From Bettongia penicillata ogilbyi (lineage: Eukaryota; Chordata; Mammalia; Diprotodontia; Potoroidae), in NCBI GenBank assembly GCA_023548195.1, contig JAJHZJ010000694.1, positions 2,232,001 through 2,296,000 of the forward strand: a DNA stretch of 64,000 bases, in the 5' to 3' direction. The translations under genes and the position numbers were made by a program. Shown here piece by piece: positions 22,541-32,051 of this stretch. Under the pieces are notes generated by a model. It worked only from the letters and a program-made list of their open reading frames with translations, searched no databases and had not been told where the DNA came from. Positions within the stretch are counted from its first letter, which is position 1. Every line of letters starts with the position of its first letter.

Positions 22541-22895
22541 AAGAAGAGACTTTGTGGGGATATGATAGCTGCCTTCTTCCATGTCAGTTCAATAAACTGA
22601 AAGGACATGTGAAAGAGGTATTGGTGTTCTATTTGACTTTAGAGAGTACAACCACAAGCGATAGGTAGAAGTCACAAAAAGCTGAATTTTGGTTTTATGT
22701 CAGGGCAAACAACTTCCTAACAGAGTCATCCAGAAATGAAATGGGCTGCCTAGAGAATTAGTGAGTTCCCCATCCATGGAGGTCTTCAAGTAGAAGTTGG
22801 ATGACCACTTATCATGTATGGCATTCCTTTTATATGTCATTAGGATTAGATAGTCATCGAGGCCCCCTCCAAATCTAAATTCTATTAATTAAATT
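22541..22895 (+). mobile_element. L3/CR1 LINE 3' end
   Basis: Sense L3 3' end: 'gacttgatag'-like text, 'gggcaaacaacttcctaaca', 'gaaatgggctgcctagagaa', 'agtgagttccccatccatgg', 'aggtcttcaagtagaagttg', 'gatgaccacttatcatgtat'. Confidence 0.75.
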
Positions 22896-22994
22896 TCTAA
22901 ATTATAGTTCTTTTGTATTTCCTAAAACACCCAGCATATAGAATTCTGCCCATCATTCATTCAATCAATCAATTAATCCATCAATAATGTGCTC

Positions 22995-23057
22995 AATATG
23001 TTCTTAGGATCACAGATTTAGTTCTGAAAGGACATTCTTAGATTATCTCATCTAATC
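22995..23057 (-). mobile_element. MIR-type SINE, left part
   Basis: Antisense MIR text 'ggatcacagatttagttctg' ending at the 13-bp target 'atctcatctaatc' (23045-23057). The SINE resumes at 24868 after HAL1 copy 2. Confidence 0.65.
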
Positions 23058-23130
23058 AGTTCAACTTTGGTAAGTCCCTTATGACTTCTCTTTGCTGTTT
23101 ACTTTTTCATGCTTCTTCTCATTCTTGTGT

Positions 23131-24258
23131 TTAAAAGTCAAATTTTCTTTTCAGCTCTGGTCTTTTCATCAAGAATGCTTGAAAGTCCTCTATTTCATTG
23201 AAAGACCAGTTCTTCCCCTGAGGTATTATAATCAGTTTTGCTGGGTAGGTAATTCTTGGTTTGAGTCCTAGTTCCTTTGACTTCTGGAATATCCTATTCC
23301 ATGCCCTTCGATCCCTTAACGTAGAAGCTGCTAGATCTTGTGTTATCCTGATTGTATTTCCACAATACTGGAATTGTTTCTTTCTAGCTGCTTGCAATAT
23401 TTTCTCCTTGACCTGGGAATTCTGGAATTTGGCCACAATATTCCTAGGAGTTTCCCTTTTTGGATCTCTTTCAGGTGGTGATCGATGGATTCCTTCAATA
23501 CTTATTTTGCCCTCTGGTTGTAGAATGTCAGGGCAGTTTTCCTTGATCATTTCATGAAAGATGATGTCTAGGCTCTTTTTTTGATCATGGCTTTCAGGTA
23601 GTCCCATAATTTTTAAATTGTCTCTCCTGGATCTATTTTCCAGGTCAGTTGTTTTTCCCATGAGATATTTCACATTCTCTTCCATTTTTTCATTCTTTTG
23701 GTTTTGTTTTGTGATTTCTTGGTTTCTCAGAAAGTCATTAGACTCCATCTGTTCCATTCTAATTTTGAGAGAACTATTTTCTTCAGTGAGCTTTTGAACC
23801 TCTTTTTCCATTTGGCTCATTCTGCTTTTGAAAGCATTCTTCTCCTCCTTGGCTTTTTGAACCTCTTTTGCCAATTGAGTGAGCCTATTTTTCAAGGTGT
23901 TATTTTCTTCAGCATTTTTTTGTGTCTCCTTTAGCAAGGTATTGACCCGTTTTTCTTGCTTTTCTTGCATCTCTCTCATTTCTCTTCCCAGTTTTTCCTC
24001 CACCTGTCTAACTTGATTTTCAAAATCCTTTTTGAGCTCTTCCATGGCCTGAGCCCATTGGATATCTATTTCAGATGTTTGGGATACAGAGGCCTTGACT
24101 TCTATGTCTTTCCCTGGTGGTAAGCATTGTTCCTCCTCATCAGAAAGGAAAGGAGGAAACATCTGTTCACCAAGAAAGTAACTTTCTATGGTCTTATTTT
24201 TTTCCCTTTTCTGGGCATTTTCCCAGCCAGTTACTTGACTTCTGAGATTCCTCTCCAC
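23131..24258 (-). CDS. HAL1 ORF1 protein, frame intact
   Basis: An uninterrupted frame of 375 codons matches the L1 ORF1 architecture. Residues ~72-205 form a heptad-rich coiled coil (Glu/Lys/Gln-rich, starts MEELKKDFENQVRQVEEK). Residues ~211-300 form an RRM-like domain with RRDNLKIMGLPE (211-222) and PRNIVAKF (271-278). Residues ~305-370 form the C-terminal domain with YPAKLIII (338-345) and a WSFNEIEDFQAFL block. ORF1 proteins are trimeric RNA chaperones that coat the element transcript; they have no reverse transcriptase. The first codon of this frame is GTG at 24258; the first in-frame ATG is at 24162 (codon 33). Compared with copy 3, a CAA-to-TAA change removes the last two residues. 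Whether it is expressed cannot be seen. Confidence 0.8.
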   Translation of the reverse strand: MERNLRSQVTGWENAQKREKNKTIESYFLGEQMFPPFLSDEEEQCLPPGKDIEVKASVSQTSEIDIQWAQAMEELKKDFENQVRQVEEKLGREMREMQEKQEKRVNTLLKETQKNAEENNTLKNRLTQLAKEVQKAKEEKNAFKSRMSQMEKEVQKLTEENSSLKIRMEQMESNDFLRNQEITKQNQKNEKMEENVKYLMGKTTDLENRSRRDNLKIMGLPESHDQKKSLDIIFHEMIKENCPDILQPEGKISIEGIHRSPPERDPKRETPRNIVAKFQNSQVKEKILQAARKKQFQYCGNTIRITQDLAASTLRDRRAWNRIFQKSKELGLKPRITYPAKLIIIPQGKNWSFNEIEDFQAFLMKRPELKRKFDF

Positions 24259-24842
24259 CCCTGCCTCACTAGTGCTTGGTGTCTGAGATTCAAATGCTGC
24301 TTCCCAGCCTCAGGGCTTTCAGTGGGGGGGGCAGGCTGCTATTCAGTGTGATTAAGTTCAGGTTCTCAGGTAGGGGCAGGGCTGCAGCCCAGGCTCAATG
24401 CCCTCAGGGGGTTTATGCAGAGACCTTAGATAATGGATCCGAGGTCCTGCCTGCTTTGGGAGTCTGGGTCTGCTGCTGCCTCCTGAGGGGGCCTGTGTTA
24501 TGGAGACACCCTGCTCCCCTTGCGGCCAGCCCAGAAGGGTCTCTCACTGACCTGTAGCGCCTGTGGGTGGAGGGACCTGCACAGCTGCCAGAGATTCCAT
24601 CCCTGAAGCCTGCTTGGATCTGCTTCTCTTGGTGCCATGCGGCCAGGGCAGGGCTGGGCTCTGCTCTGGGTCTGGTGCGCAACGGACCTTTGGGATCAGT
24701 TTTTCAGGGCTCTCTAGAACAGAAATCTCCTCCACTCCGTTGCTGTGCAGCTTCCACTGCTCCAGAACCCATTGGGAGTTCTTTTTATAGGTAATTTATG
24801 GGCTGTGGGTTCAGAGCTAGCATATGTGAATCTTCCTACTCT

Positions 24843-24855
24843 GCCATCTTGGCTC
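24843..24855 (-). promoter_or_regulatory. YY1-like site at HAL1 5' end
   Basis: The minus strand reads 'gagccaagatggc' within ~15 bases of the element's 5' boundary. A YY1-type CAAGATGG core at this position is a known L1 feature that helps set the transcription start. An equivalent site is at 32035-32047 in copy 3 and, sense, at 57845-57855. Confidence 0.5.
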
Positions 24856-24867
24856 CTCCTCCTCCTG

Positions 24868-25035
24868 ATCTCATCTAATCCCATCACTTTACAGATGAGA
24901 AACTGAGTCCCAGAGAGCATAGATAGGTGACTTGCCCAGGGTTACACAGGTTGTAAACAAAAGACTTAGGATTCAAACAGATCCTTTGACTCTCAATCCA
25001 TTGTCCTTTTCACTGGCTCTAGCTGCCCCTACACA
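24868..25035 (-). mobile_element. MIR-type SINE, right part
   Basis: Continues the SINE cut at 23057: 'ccatcactttacagatgaga', 'aactgagtcccagagagcat', 'gacttgcccagggttacaca'. Its first 13 bases are the second TSD copy. Confidence 0.7.
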
Positions 25036-25440
25036 GCTAGTTAAGCAGCTAAGCCAGAGCTCCAGTCTAGGCTTTCTGTTTGGAAATGGAGGGCTCTTTC
25101 CTCTCTTACAAACTGATGATTTGAATCTTAGAAAAAATGCAAGTGGTAGCCATGAGCAAGGTGGTTTGATAGAGAAATCTATCTGGCCATATTTGACCCC
25201 TATCAGCAAGAGAAATCAGGAATCTCCTCTTTCCACCTTTTCCTCTTCCTTCTGTACACACTCCCTCCATCACACCCATCCGTACATATTCAAACATATT
25301 CTTCCTCATAGTCACAAAAAAAATTATGCTTAGTTAGCAAAAATATATGAAAGAAGATAAGACAGTTATGTTATGTCTGATAATGCTGCAGAAAGAGATG
25401 TGACTGTTCAGTAAGGAACCTGCAGAATTAGAAGGTCTGT
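25036..25440. other. No recognisable feature
   Basis: About 400 bases without a clear gene or repeat. The 133-codon plus frame at 24932-25333 overlaps the SINE and is not convincing. Confidence 0.4.
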
Positions 25441-25444
25441 TACC

Positions 25445-25700
25445 AATGCACTGAGGCAGCCAGATGGTGCAGTGATAGAGTACTGGAGTTGGAGTCAGGC
25501 AGACTTGAGTCCCAATCCAACTTGAGGCATTTATAAGCTGTGTGACTCTGGGTAAGTCACCTCACCTCTGTGTGACTCAGTTTCCTCACTGTAAAATAGG
25601 GATAATAATAGCACCTACCTTCCAGGGTTGGAATGAGAATCCAATGAAATAACAATTGTCAATGCTTGGCACGTAGAAGATACTATATAATGCTTATTCC
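25445..25700 (+). mobile_element. tRNA-headed/MIR-type SINE
   Basis: Sense: 'gaggcagccagatggtgcag', 'ggagttggagtcaggcagac', 'agctgtgtgactctgggtaa', 'ctcagtttcctcactgtaaa', 'aggataataatagcaccta'-type end. Complete head to tail, ~250 bp. Confidence 0.75.
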
Positions 25701-26524
25701 CTCCCCTTTCCTTCAACTTAAAAAAAAGAGGTAATATGCTTTTCAATTCAAAGAAAGTGGGAGAAAAAAATCCAATCATCTCCTAGCTCCCTCAAAGCGC
25801 AGATGTTCAGAATAAGTTGCTGTGATATTCCTGAAACACTGGGCTTATATTCATTTCCATCTGTGCTCCTAACCCTTCTTGTCTTTTTTTCTTGTTTCTT
25901 TTTAGATGGAAAGCCCAGCTTTCCAAAACCTGAATGGTAATTCACTGGCATCTATCCTGTGTTCATAACCTGAATCTCTTTTCTGATGGATGAAAGAAGT
26001 AGCAGGTTTGAAAACCATGAAAGTCAGGACAGGCTATGATAAAATTTTACAGTATTGCTTCTGTAGCTCAAAAACAGGTTGGTGTGCTAACTGAATACTT
26101 CATCAGAATACTGATGAAGAAATTGGTATTTAATGAATCTTATAATGCCATCAGCTTCTTTTTTACTAAGAGAAAACATTAAGAAGTTCTACATTTTCAA
26201 AGTGAACAAAAGACTCTTTTTTTGTATTTTTCCTTTTGGAACTGTCACTTTCAAAATCAGATATATTTACAGCTCAGGAGTCAGAGTATCATCCTAGGAA
26301 AGTCTCAGGTACTCTCCAGAGAGTTTTCCAAGTCAAAATTTGGCCTAGCCCCTGGCTTTTTCCTACTGTTCCCCCTGGATGAAAAATCTATGCTTTAGCC
26401 CATAATGTCAAATTTACCAGAGGCCCTTGAGGCAACAAGATAATTTTCTGCTGTTATTTATACTTTATATTTATTTATATTTATATAAATACTTTATATT
26501 TATTGCTTGCTGGGCTTGGGAACT
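25701..26524. other. Unclassified intergenic DNA
   Basis: No repeat or gene recognised. AT-rich, with short 'tttatatttattt' repeats near 26455-26510. Confidence 0.45.
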
Positions 26525-26800
26525 TTCTTTTCCTTTTTTTTTTTAAAGTAAATTTTTATTGGTACCTTTCATATTTAACATCACCTAAATTTTCCCCAGT
26601 ATCTCTCCCTTTCCCCTCTCCTTGAGGTCCCTCTCCTATAGCAAAGAATCTGATTTTTAAAAGGAAAAAAAAAACAGGAACAAGATGAGAATGAACTCAG
26701 CAAAACTGATCAATACAGATATGGAAGTCTAAAAAGATATGCAGTATTCCTTACCCACGGGCCTCCCACCTCTGCAAAGGAGTGTCTTCTCTAGGGCTTT
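26525..26800 (-). mobile_element. L1 3' UTR fragment
   Basis: Begins with a T-run (26530-26545), then 'taaatttttattggtacctt', 'cccagtatctctccctttcc', and further antisense L1 3' UTR text of another subfamily. No coding part present. Confidence 0.5.
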
Positions 26801-27690
26801 CTCTTTGTAATTCTGCATTCACTTTCAGTTTGCCTGTGGTTGCTGTCCTCTTCAGAAAGTTTATTTTTTCCAGGTTGCTAGGAATGGCAATTTCCCAATA
26901 TGTACAAGTGGGCATTCTGTGAAGTTTTGTTTTGAAATAGTAACTGAGGATAGAGGCTGCAAAGTCGAGGCACTGATCGAATCCTAGCTCAGCTCAGTTC
27001 TCCTTCTGACCACTAGATAGGGCCAGTAAGCCTTTATATGCTAGATATCCAGGAGGCTTGGCTATATTGCCCCAGAGCCAGAAAGAACAAAATGCATCCT
27101 TCCCTTTTTCATTTCAAGAAAGGTTTTAATTGCTTGTGACTAAAATCCTGAAACTGCTTCACTTTCGTTTTTTTACCACGGCTGAAATCTTTCCTGTGTT
27201 GGATCTGTTGTTGTGTAGCCAAGAAGACAAAATTCACGCAGTTGTGCTGATATAGGGGGTAGCAGGAGGTTACCCTCTCAGTGCCTTCAGGCAATTCTCC
27301 AAGACTGCTGGATGTAGAGAAATGGTCTGACTTCACTGGTGGGGGGACTTTCCATACTGGGAGTTTTATAAAATGAAACCTTAACAAAAAAAAAAATCGC
27401 CACAAGATCGATTTTAATTGTTATAAATGATGTGGTTTTGGAGAGGAGGTTGAGTTTTGTCCTTTTGTTCTTCCTCTTCTCCTTGCCTGGAATGGGAATC
27501 CTTGCCTGCTCTTCCTTCTTTTTTTCTTGTATACAAATCCAACCCATTCTATAGGGTCCAACTGATTCTACCTCTTCCATAAGGTCTCCCCTTAGGAAGC
27601 TTGACTGTTCTAATCTCTCAGCTGTACTTATAATTAAAGTCATATGGTCTTAGTAATTTATTATATTATATGGTTGTTGGGTGTTTTTGT
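26801..27690. other. Unclassified intergenic DNA
   Basis: Non-repetitive by eye. Contains a short pyrimidine-rich block and a GT-rich 'ttgttgggtgtttttgttgt' stretch near 27675. No exon-like structure. Confidence 0.45.
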
Positions 27691-27694
27691 TGTT

Positions 27695-27832
27695 GTTTTT
27701 TTGAGGTAATCTGGATTAAGTGATTTACTCTGGGTCACATGGCTAGTAAGGGTCTGAGGCTGGATTTGAACTTAGATCTTCCTGACTCCGGGCCCAATGT
27801 CTTATCCATTGTACCACCTAGCCATCTCATAT
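27695..27832 (-). mobile_element. MIR-family SINE core
   Basis: Antisense: 'gatttactctgggtcacatg', 'gctagtaagggtctgaggct', 'ggatttgaacttagatcttc', 'ctgactccgggcccaatgtc', 'ccattgtaccacctagccat'. Confidence 0.75.
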
Positions 27833-27868
27833 GATTTGTTTTTAATTGTGTCATGTGGATGTATCATT

Positions 27869-28083
27869 GGGGCAGCTGGGGGCTCAGCATCAGGAAGACC
27901 TAAGTTCAAATCCAGTCTCAGACACTTACTAGTTGTATGATCCTGGGCAAGTCACTTAATGCCGTTTACCTCAGTTTCCTCATCTGTAAAATGCACTAGA
28001 GAAACCAGCCCAGTATCTTTGCCAAGAAAATCCCAAATGAGGTCATGAAGAGTTGGACACATCTGAAATGACTGAACAACAAA
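27869..28083 (+). mobile_element. tRNA-headed SINE with RTE-like tail
   Basis: Sense: 'ggggcagctgggggctcagc', 'atcaggaagacctaagttca', 'atgatcctgggcaagtcact', 'ctcagtttcctcatctgtaa', 'gccaagaaaatcccaaatga', 'ggtcatgaagagttggacac', ending 'gactgaacaac'. The last 40 bases resemble the RTE/BovB tail. Confidence 0.85.
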
Positions 28084-28189
28084 ATCCATGTATCATCTCC
28101 CTGTTTAGGCTCTTGGAGGGTAGTTTCAGGAGAGAGAGGATGCTTCCCATGTTTCAGAGGACAGGTGCTTGAATAGAGGTACAGGACAA

Positions 28190-28540
28190 GCATTTTCAGA
28201 AATAACTGGTGGGTTCATTTATTTTCTATGACTGTACTTATTGGTTATAAGGTAGAGTTTCTACTAGAGGGGAGCTGGTAGCTGGTGTAAGAAGGAAAAG
28301 TGATAAAGAGGCAAAAAGGAAAGAAAAAAATACAAAGAAAAGAATGAAAAAAATAAATACACTGAAAATAAAAAAGTTCAGAAATAACACAAAGGCAATT
28401 TCATTACTACCTTGTTGGAGCTAACATAAATTATGGCTTCATGTATATTATGCTCTTTTTTTGGTATTTTATGTATAGGAATGTTTGAATTTATTGATGA
28501 CTGTTAAATTTATAATAAAAAATTAAATTTTATTCTAAAA
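28190..28540. other. A-rich unclassified DNA
   Basis: Purine-rich ('gaaaaaaatacaaagaaaag') followed by AT-rich text with AATAAA-like strings near 28515. Could be a retrotransposon end; no family recognised. Confidence 0.4.
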
Positions 28541-28544
28541 AAAT

Positions 28545-28660
28545 GAACTCTTTGAGGGTGAGGATCCTGTCTTAATTTTTTTTTTGTATTTTCCATAGCA
28601 CCCAGAATAGTGCTGTGCACATTGTAGGTACTTGTTTTCACAAATGTCACCTGCTTAGAG
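28545..28660 (+). mobile_element. L2 LINE 3' end
   Basis: Sense L2 tail: 'gaactctttgagggtgagga', 'ccatagcacccagaatagtg', 'gcacattgtaggtacttg'. Confidence 0.6.
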
Positions 28661-28739
28661 ATTCATTCATTATTCCTTTAGGTGCAGAAATTACAACTCT
28701 AAGAGTACCCTGATAAAGGAGATCTAACCCTGGAAACAC

Positions 28740-29260
28740 ATTCTATATTAGATGGCTAACAACCATGAACACATTAGCATAAGTTAGTTTATTCAGTAGA
28801 TTTATTATATCTAGCAAGGTTTTGCTAGCAAATCTTAGAGAGATGCAAGATTCTTGGCTCAGTAAGAAGACGGATGAAATTTGGTTTATGCTGATAGTAA
28901 CAATCCAAAGTAGTTTTATGATACCCTGAAGACTATTTATGGGCCAAAGGCTTACAGTGCATCTCAACTACTTGGCACTGATGGAGTCACATTGGTTAGT
29001 GGTAATGACATGATCCCAGAAAGCTGAGCTGAACACTTCCATAGCATTCTCAACAGGTAATCATCAATCAATGCTGAAGTCACTGACTCTATATCTCAGG
29101 TTGAAGTCAGTCCCTCTCTAGCTGAACTGAAGAAGAGATTTTGAATGCCATTAAGCTCCTCCTGTGTTGCAAAGTGGCTGATGCTGATCCTATTCCAGTT
29201 GAGATTTACAAGGTAGGGGGACCACTGCTCATACAAAAGCTGACAAAAATTTTCCCAGTT
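28740..29260 (+). pseudogene. RTE LINE, 5' segment (broken)
   Basis: Frames with stops read NLREMQDSWLSKKTDEIWFM near 28830 and, at 29141-29245, NAIKLLLCCKVADADPIPVE then IYKVGGPLLIQKL. This is the linker between endonuclease and reverse transcriptase in RTE-clade LINEs (typical sequence NAI..L..GKAPGADGIPAEIYK). It stops at 29260, where HAL1 copy 3 inserted, and continues at 32052. Frameshifts and stops show it is dead. Confidence 0.8.
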
Positions 29261-30097
29261 TTTTTAAAACTTTATTTATTTAACTTTTTACATTCATTTT
29301 CACAAAATTTTGGGTTCCAAATTTTCTCCCCTTTTATCCCCTCCCCCCCCACCCCAATACACCAAGCATTCTAATTTCCCCTATCACCAATCTGCCTTCT
29401 CTTCTATCATCCCTCCCTTCTCTTGTCCCCATCTTCTCTTATGTCCTGTAGGGCCAGATGACTTTCTATTCCCCCTTAACTGTATTTCTTATTTCCTAGT
29501 AGCAAGAACAATACTAAACAGTTGTTCCTAAAACTTTAAGTTCCAAATTCTCCCCATCCCTCCCTCCCCACCCATTCCCTTTGGTAAGGCAGGCAATTCA
29601 ATATAGGCCATATCTGTGTAGTTTTGCAAATGACTTTGATAATAGTTGTGTTGTGTAAGACTAACTATATTTCCCTCCATCCTATCCTGCCCCCCATTGT
29701 TTCTATTCTGTCTTTTGATCCTGTCCCTCCTCGAGGGTTGACTTCAAATTGCTCCCTCCTCCCATTGCCCTCCCTTCCATCATCACCCCCACCTTGCTTA
29801 TCTCCTTCTCCCCTACTTTCCTGTATTGTAAGATAGGTTTTCATACCAAAATGAGTGTGCATTTTATTCCTTCCTTTAGTTGAATGTGATGAGGGTAAAC
29901 TTCATGCTTTTTTTCTCAGCTCTCCTCTTTTCCCCTCCACTAAAAAGTCTCTTGCTTGCCTCTTGAATGAGAGATAATTTACCCCATTCCATTTCACCCT
30001 CTCTCCTCCCACTACATTTCTCTCTCACCATTTACCTTAATTTCTTTTAAGATATGGTCCCATCCTATTCAATTCACTCTGTGCTCTCTGTCTCTGT

Positions 30098-30149
30098 ATG
30101 TGTGCGCACGCACGTGTGTACGTGTGTGTACATGTGTGTGTGCATGTAC
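30098..30149. repeat. GT/GC-alternating microsatellite
   Basis: Alternating purine-pyrimidine run 'tgtgtgcgcacgcacgtgtg' and onward, within the HAL1 3' UTR. The CG steps make it a candidate Z-DNA-forming stretch. Confidence 0.85.
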
Positions 30150-30284
30150 ACCAACTACCTAGATATTGAAAAGTTTTAAGAGTTACAAATATTGTCTTTC
30201 CATGTAGGAATGTAAACAGTTCACTTTTGGTAAGTCCCTTATGACTTCTCTTTGCTGTTTACTTTTTCATGCTTCTTCTCATTC

Positions 30285-31418
30285 TTATATTTGAAAGTCA
30301 AATTTTCTTTTCAGCTCTGGTCTTTTCATCAAGAATGCTTGAAAGTCCTCTGTTTCATTGAAAGACCATATTTTCCCCTGAAGTATTATAATCAGTTTTG
30401 CTGGGTAGGGGATTCTTGGTTTGAGTCCTAGTTCCTTTGACTTCTGGAATATCCTATTCCACGCCCTTCGATTCCTTAATGTAGAAGCTGCTAGATCTTG
30501 AGTTATCCTGATTTTATTTCCACAATGTTGGAATTGTCTCCTTATAGCTGCTTGCAATATTTTCTCCTTGACCTGGGAATTCTGGAATTTGGCCACAATG
30601 TTCCTAGGAGTTTCTCTTTTTGGATCTCTTTCAGGCAGTGATCGGTGGATTCCTTCAATACTTATTTTGCCCTCTGGTTCTAGAATCTCAGGGCAGTTTT
30701 CCTTGATAATTTCATGAAAGATAATGTCTAGGCTCTTTTTTTGATCATGGCTTTCAGGTAGTCCCATGATTTTTAAATTGTCTCTCCTGGATCTATTTTC
30801 CAGGTCAGTTGTTTTTCCAGTGAGATATTTCACATTCTCTTCCATTTTGTCATTCTTTTGGTTTTGTTTGGTGATTTCTTGGTTTCTCAGAAAGTCATTA
30901 GACTCCATCTGTTCCATTCTAATTTTGAGAGAACTGTTTTCTTCAGTGATCTTTTGAACCTCTTTTTCCATTTGGCTAATTCTGCTTTTGAAAGCATTCT
31001 TCTCCTCCTTGGCTTTTTGAACCTCTTTTGCCAATTGAGTGAGCCTATTTTTCAAGGTGTTATTTTCTTCGGCGTTTTTTTGTGTCTCCTTTAGCAAGGT
31101 ATTGACCCATTTTTCATGCTTTTCTTGCATCTGTCTCATTTTTCTTCCCAGTTTTTCCTCCACCTGTCTAACTTGATTTTCAAAATCCTTTTTGAGCTCT
31201 TCCATGGCCTGAGCCCATTGGATATCTATTTCAGATGTTTGGGGTACAGAGGCCTTGACTTCTATATCTTTCCCTCATGGTAAGCATTGTTCCTCCTCAT
31301 CAGAAAGGAAAGGAGGAAACATCTCTTCCTCAAGAAAGTAGCTCTCTATGGTCTTATTTTTTTCCCTTTTCTGGGCATTTTCCCAGCCAGTTACTTGACT
31401 TCTGAGATTCCTCTCCAC
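30285..31418 (-). pseudogene. HAL1 ORF1 with one early stop
   Basis: Same frame and length as copy 2 plus two C-terminal residues (378 codons with stop). A TGA at 31277-31275 (codon 48, where copy 2 has CCA) is the only break I find; the rest is open. The open part from codon 72 (31205-30285) codes 306 residues with coiled coil, NLKIMGLPE, PRNIVAKF and YPAKLIII motifs. Over ~304 shared residues I count about 22 differences from copy 2, ~93 percent identity. GTG stands at the equivalent first codon, and the first in-frame ATG is at 31322. Confidence 0.8.
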
Positions 31419-32034
31419 CCCTGCCTAGATCAGCCCAGCTAGTGCTTGGGGTCTGAGATTCAAATGTTGCTCCCCAGCCTCAGGACTTTCAGCAGCGGGC
31501 ATGGCTGCTATTCAATGTGAGCTCAAGTTCTGGTGCTCAGGTTGGGGCAGCGCCACTTCCCAGGCTCAGTTCCTTCAGGGGGTTTATGTGGAGACCTCCA
31601 GTAATGGAGCAGAGCTCCTGTCTGCTCCGGGAGCTCCTAGCCGCAGCTGCCTCTGCCACTGCCTCTGCTGCTGCCTCCTGAGGGGGTCTGAGTTATGGAG
31701 ATACCCCACTCCCCTCTCGGCCAGCCCAGAAGTCTCTCTCATTGACCTGTAGCACCTGTGGGTGGAGGGTCCTTCGCGGCTGCGAGAGATTCCGTCCCTG
31801 AAGCCTGCTCATCTGCTCCTCTGGGGCCGCGGTCCAGGGCAGGGCGGGGCTGGGCTCCACTGTCCGGTGCATGATGGACCTTTGGGGTCGGTTTTTCAGG
31901 GCTCTCTGGAACAGAAATCTCCTCCACTGCATTGCTGCATGGCTTGCACTGCTCCAGAATTTGTGGGGAATTCTTTTTACAGGAAATTTATGGGCTGTGG
32001 GTTTGGAGCTAGCATACATGAGTCTTTCTACTCT

Positions 32035-32047
32035 GCCATCTTGGCTC
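32035..32047 (-). promoter_or_regulatory. YY1-like site at HAL1 5' end
   Basis: The minus strand carries 'gagccaagatggc' a few bases inside the 5' boundary, as in copy 2. Confidence 0.5.
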
Positions 32048-32051
32048 CTCC

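Larger units (their letters stand above)
23058..24867 (-). mobile_element. HAL1 element, copy 2 (3'-truncated, TSD-flanked)
   Basis: On the minus strand this reads a ~600-bp 5' UTR (24259-24867, start just past 'ggagccaagatggcagagta'), ORF1 (24258-23131), then ~70 bases and an abrupt end. The 1-kb 3' UTR present in copy 3 is missing, and no poly(A) follows ORF1. Identical 13-bp duplications, 'atctcatctaatc', flank it at 23045-23057 and 24868-24880. It inserted in a MIR SINE. The open ORF1 suggests it is young. Confidence 0.85.
29261..32051 (-). mobile_element. HAL1 element, copy 3 (full length, TSD-flanked)
   Basis: On the minus strand: 5' UTR 31419-32051 (CpG-rich around 31770-31880), ORF1 31418-30285, then a ~1-kb 3' UTR (29261-30284) ending in an A-rich tail (T-rich on plus at 29261-29290). 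There is no ORF2. Identical 13-bp TSDs 'aattttcccagtt' lie at 29248-29260 and 32052-32064, inside an RTE LINE. The retained CpGs and clear TSD point to a fairly recent insertion. This copy shows the complete element layout. Confidence 0.9.

Noticed and set aside
23261..24351. Several plus-strand frames across HAL1 copy 2
   Set aside because: Shadows of the ORF1 coiled coil read on the opposite strand.
24259..24867. GC-rich block considered as a host CpG-island promoter
   Set aside because: It aligns with the 5' UTR of HAL1 copy 3 (31419-32051), so it is the element's own 5' region.
28190..28540. Possible processed pseudogene (purine-rich stretch, then AATAAA-like strings and A-runs)
   Set aside because: No coding similarity or TSD could be recognised; left as unclassified.
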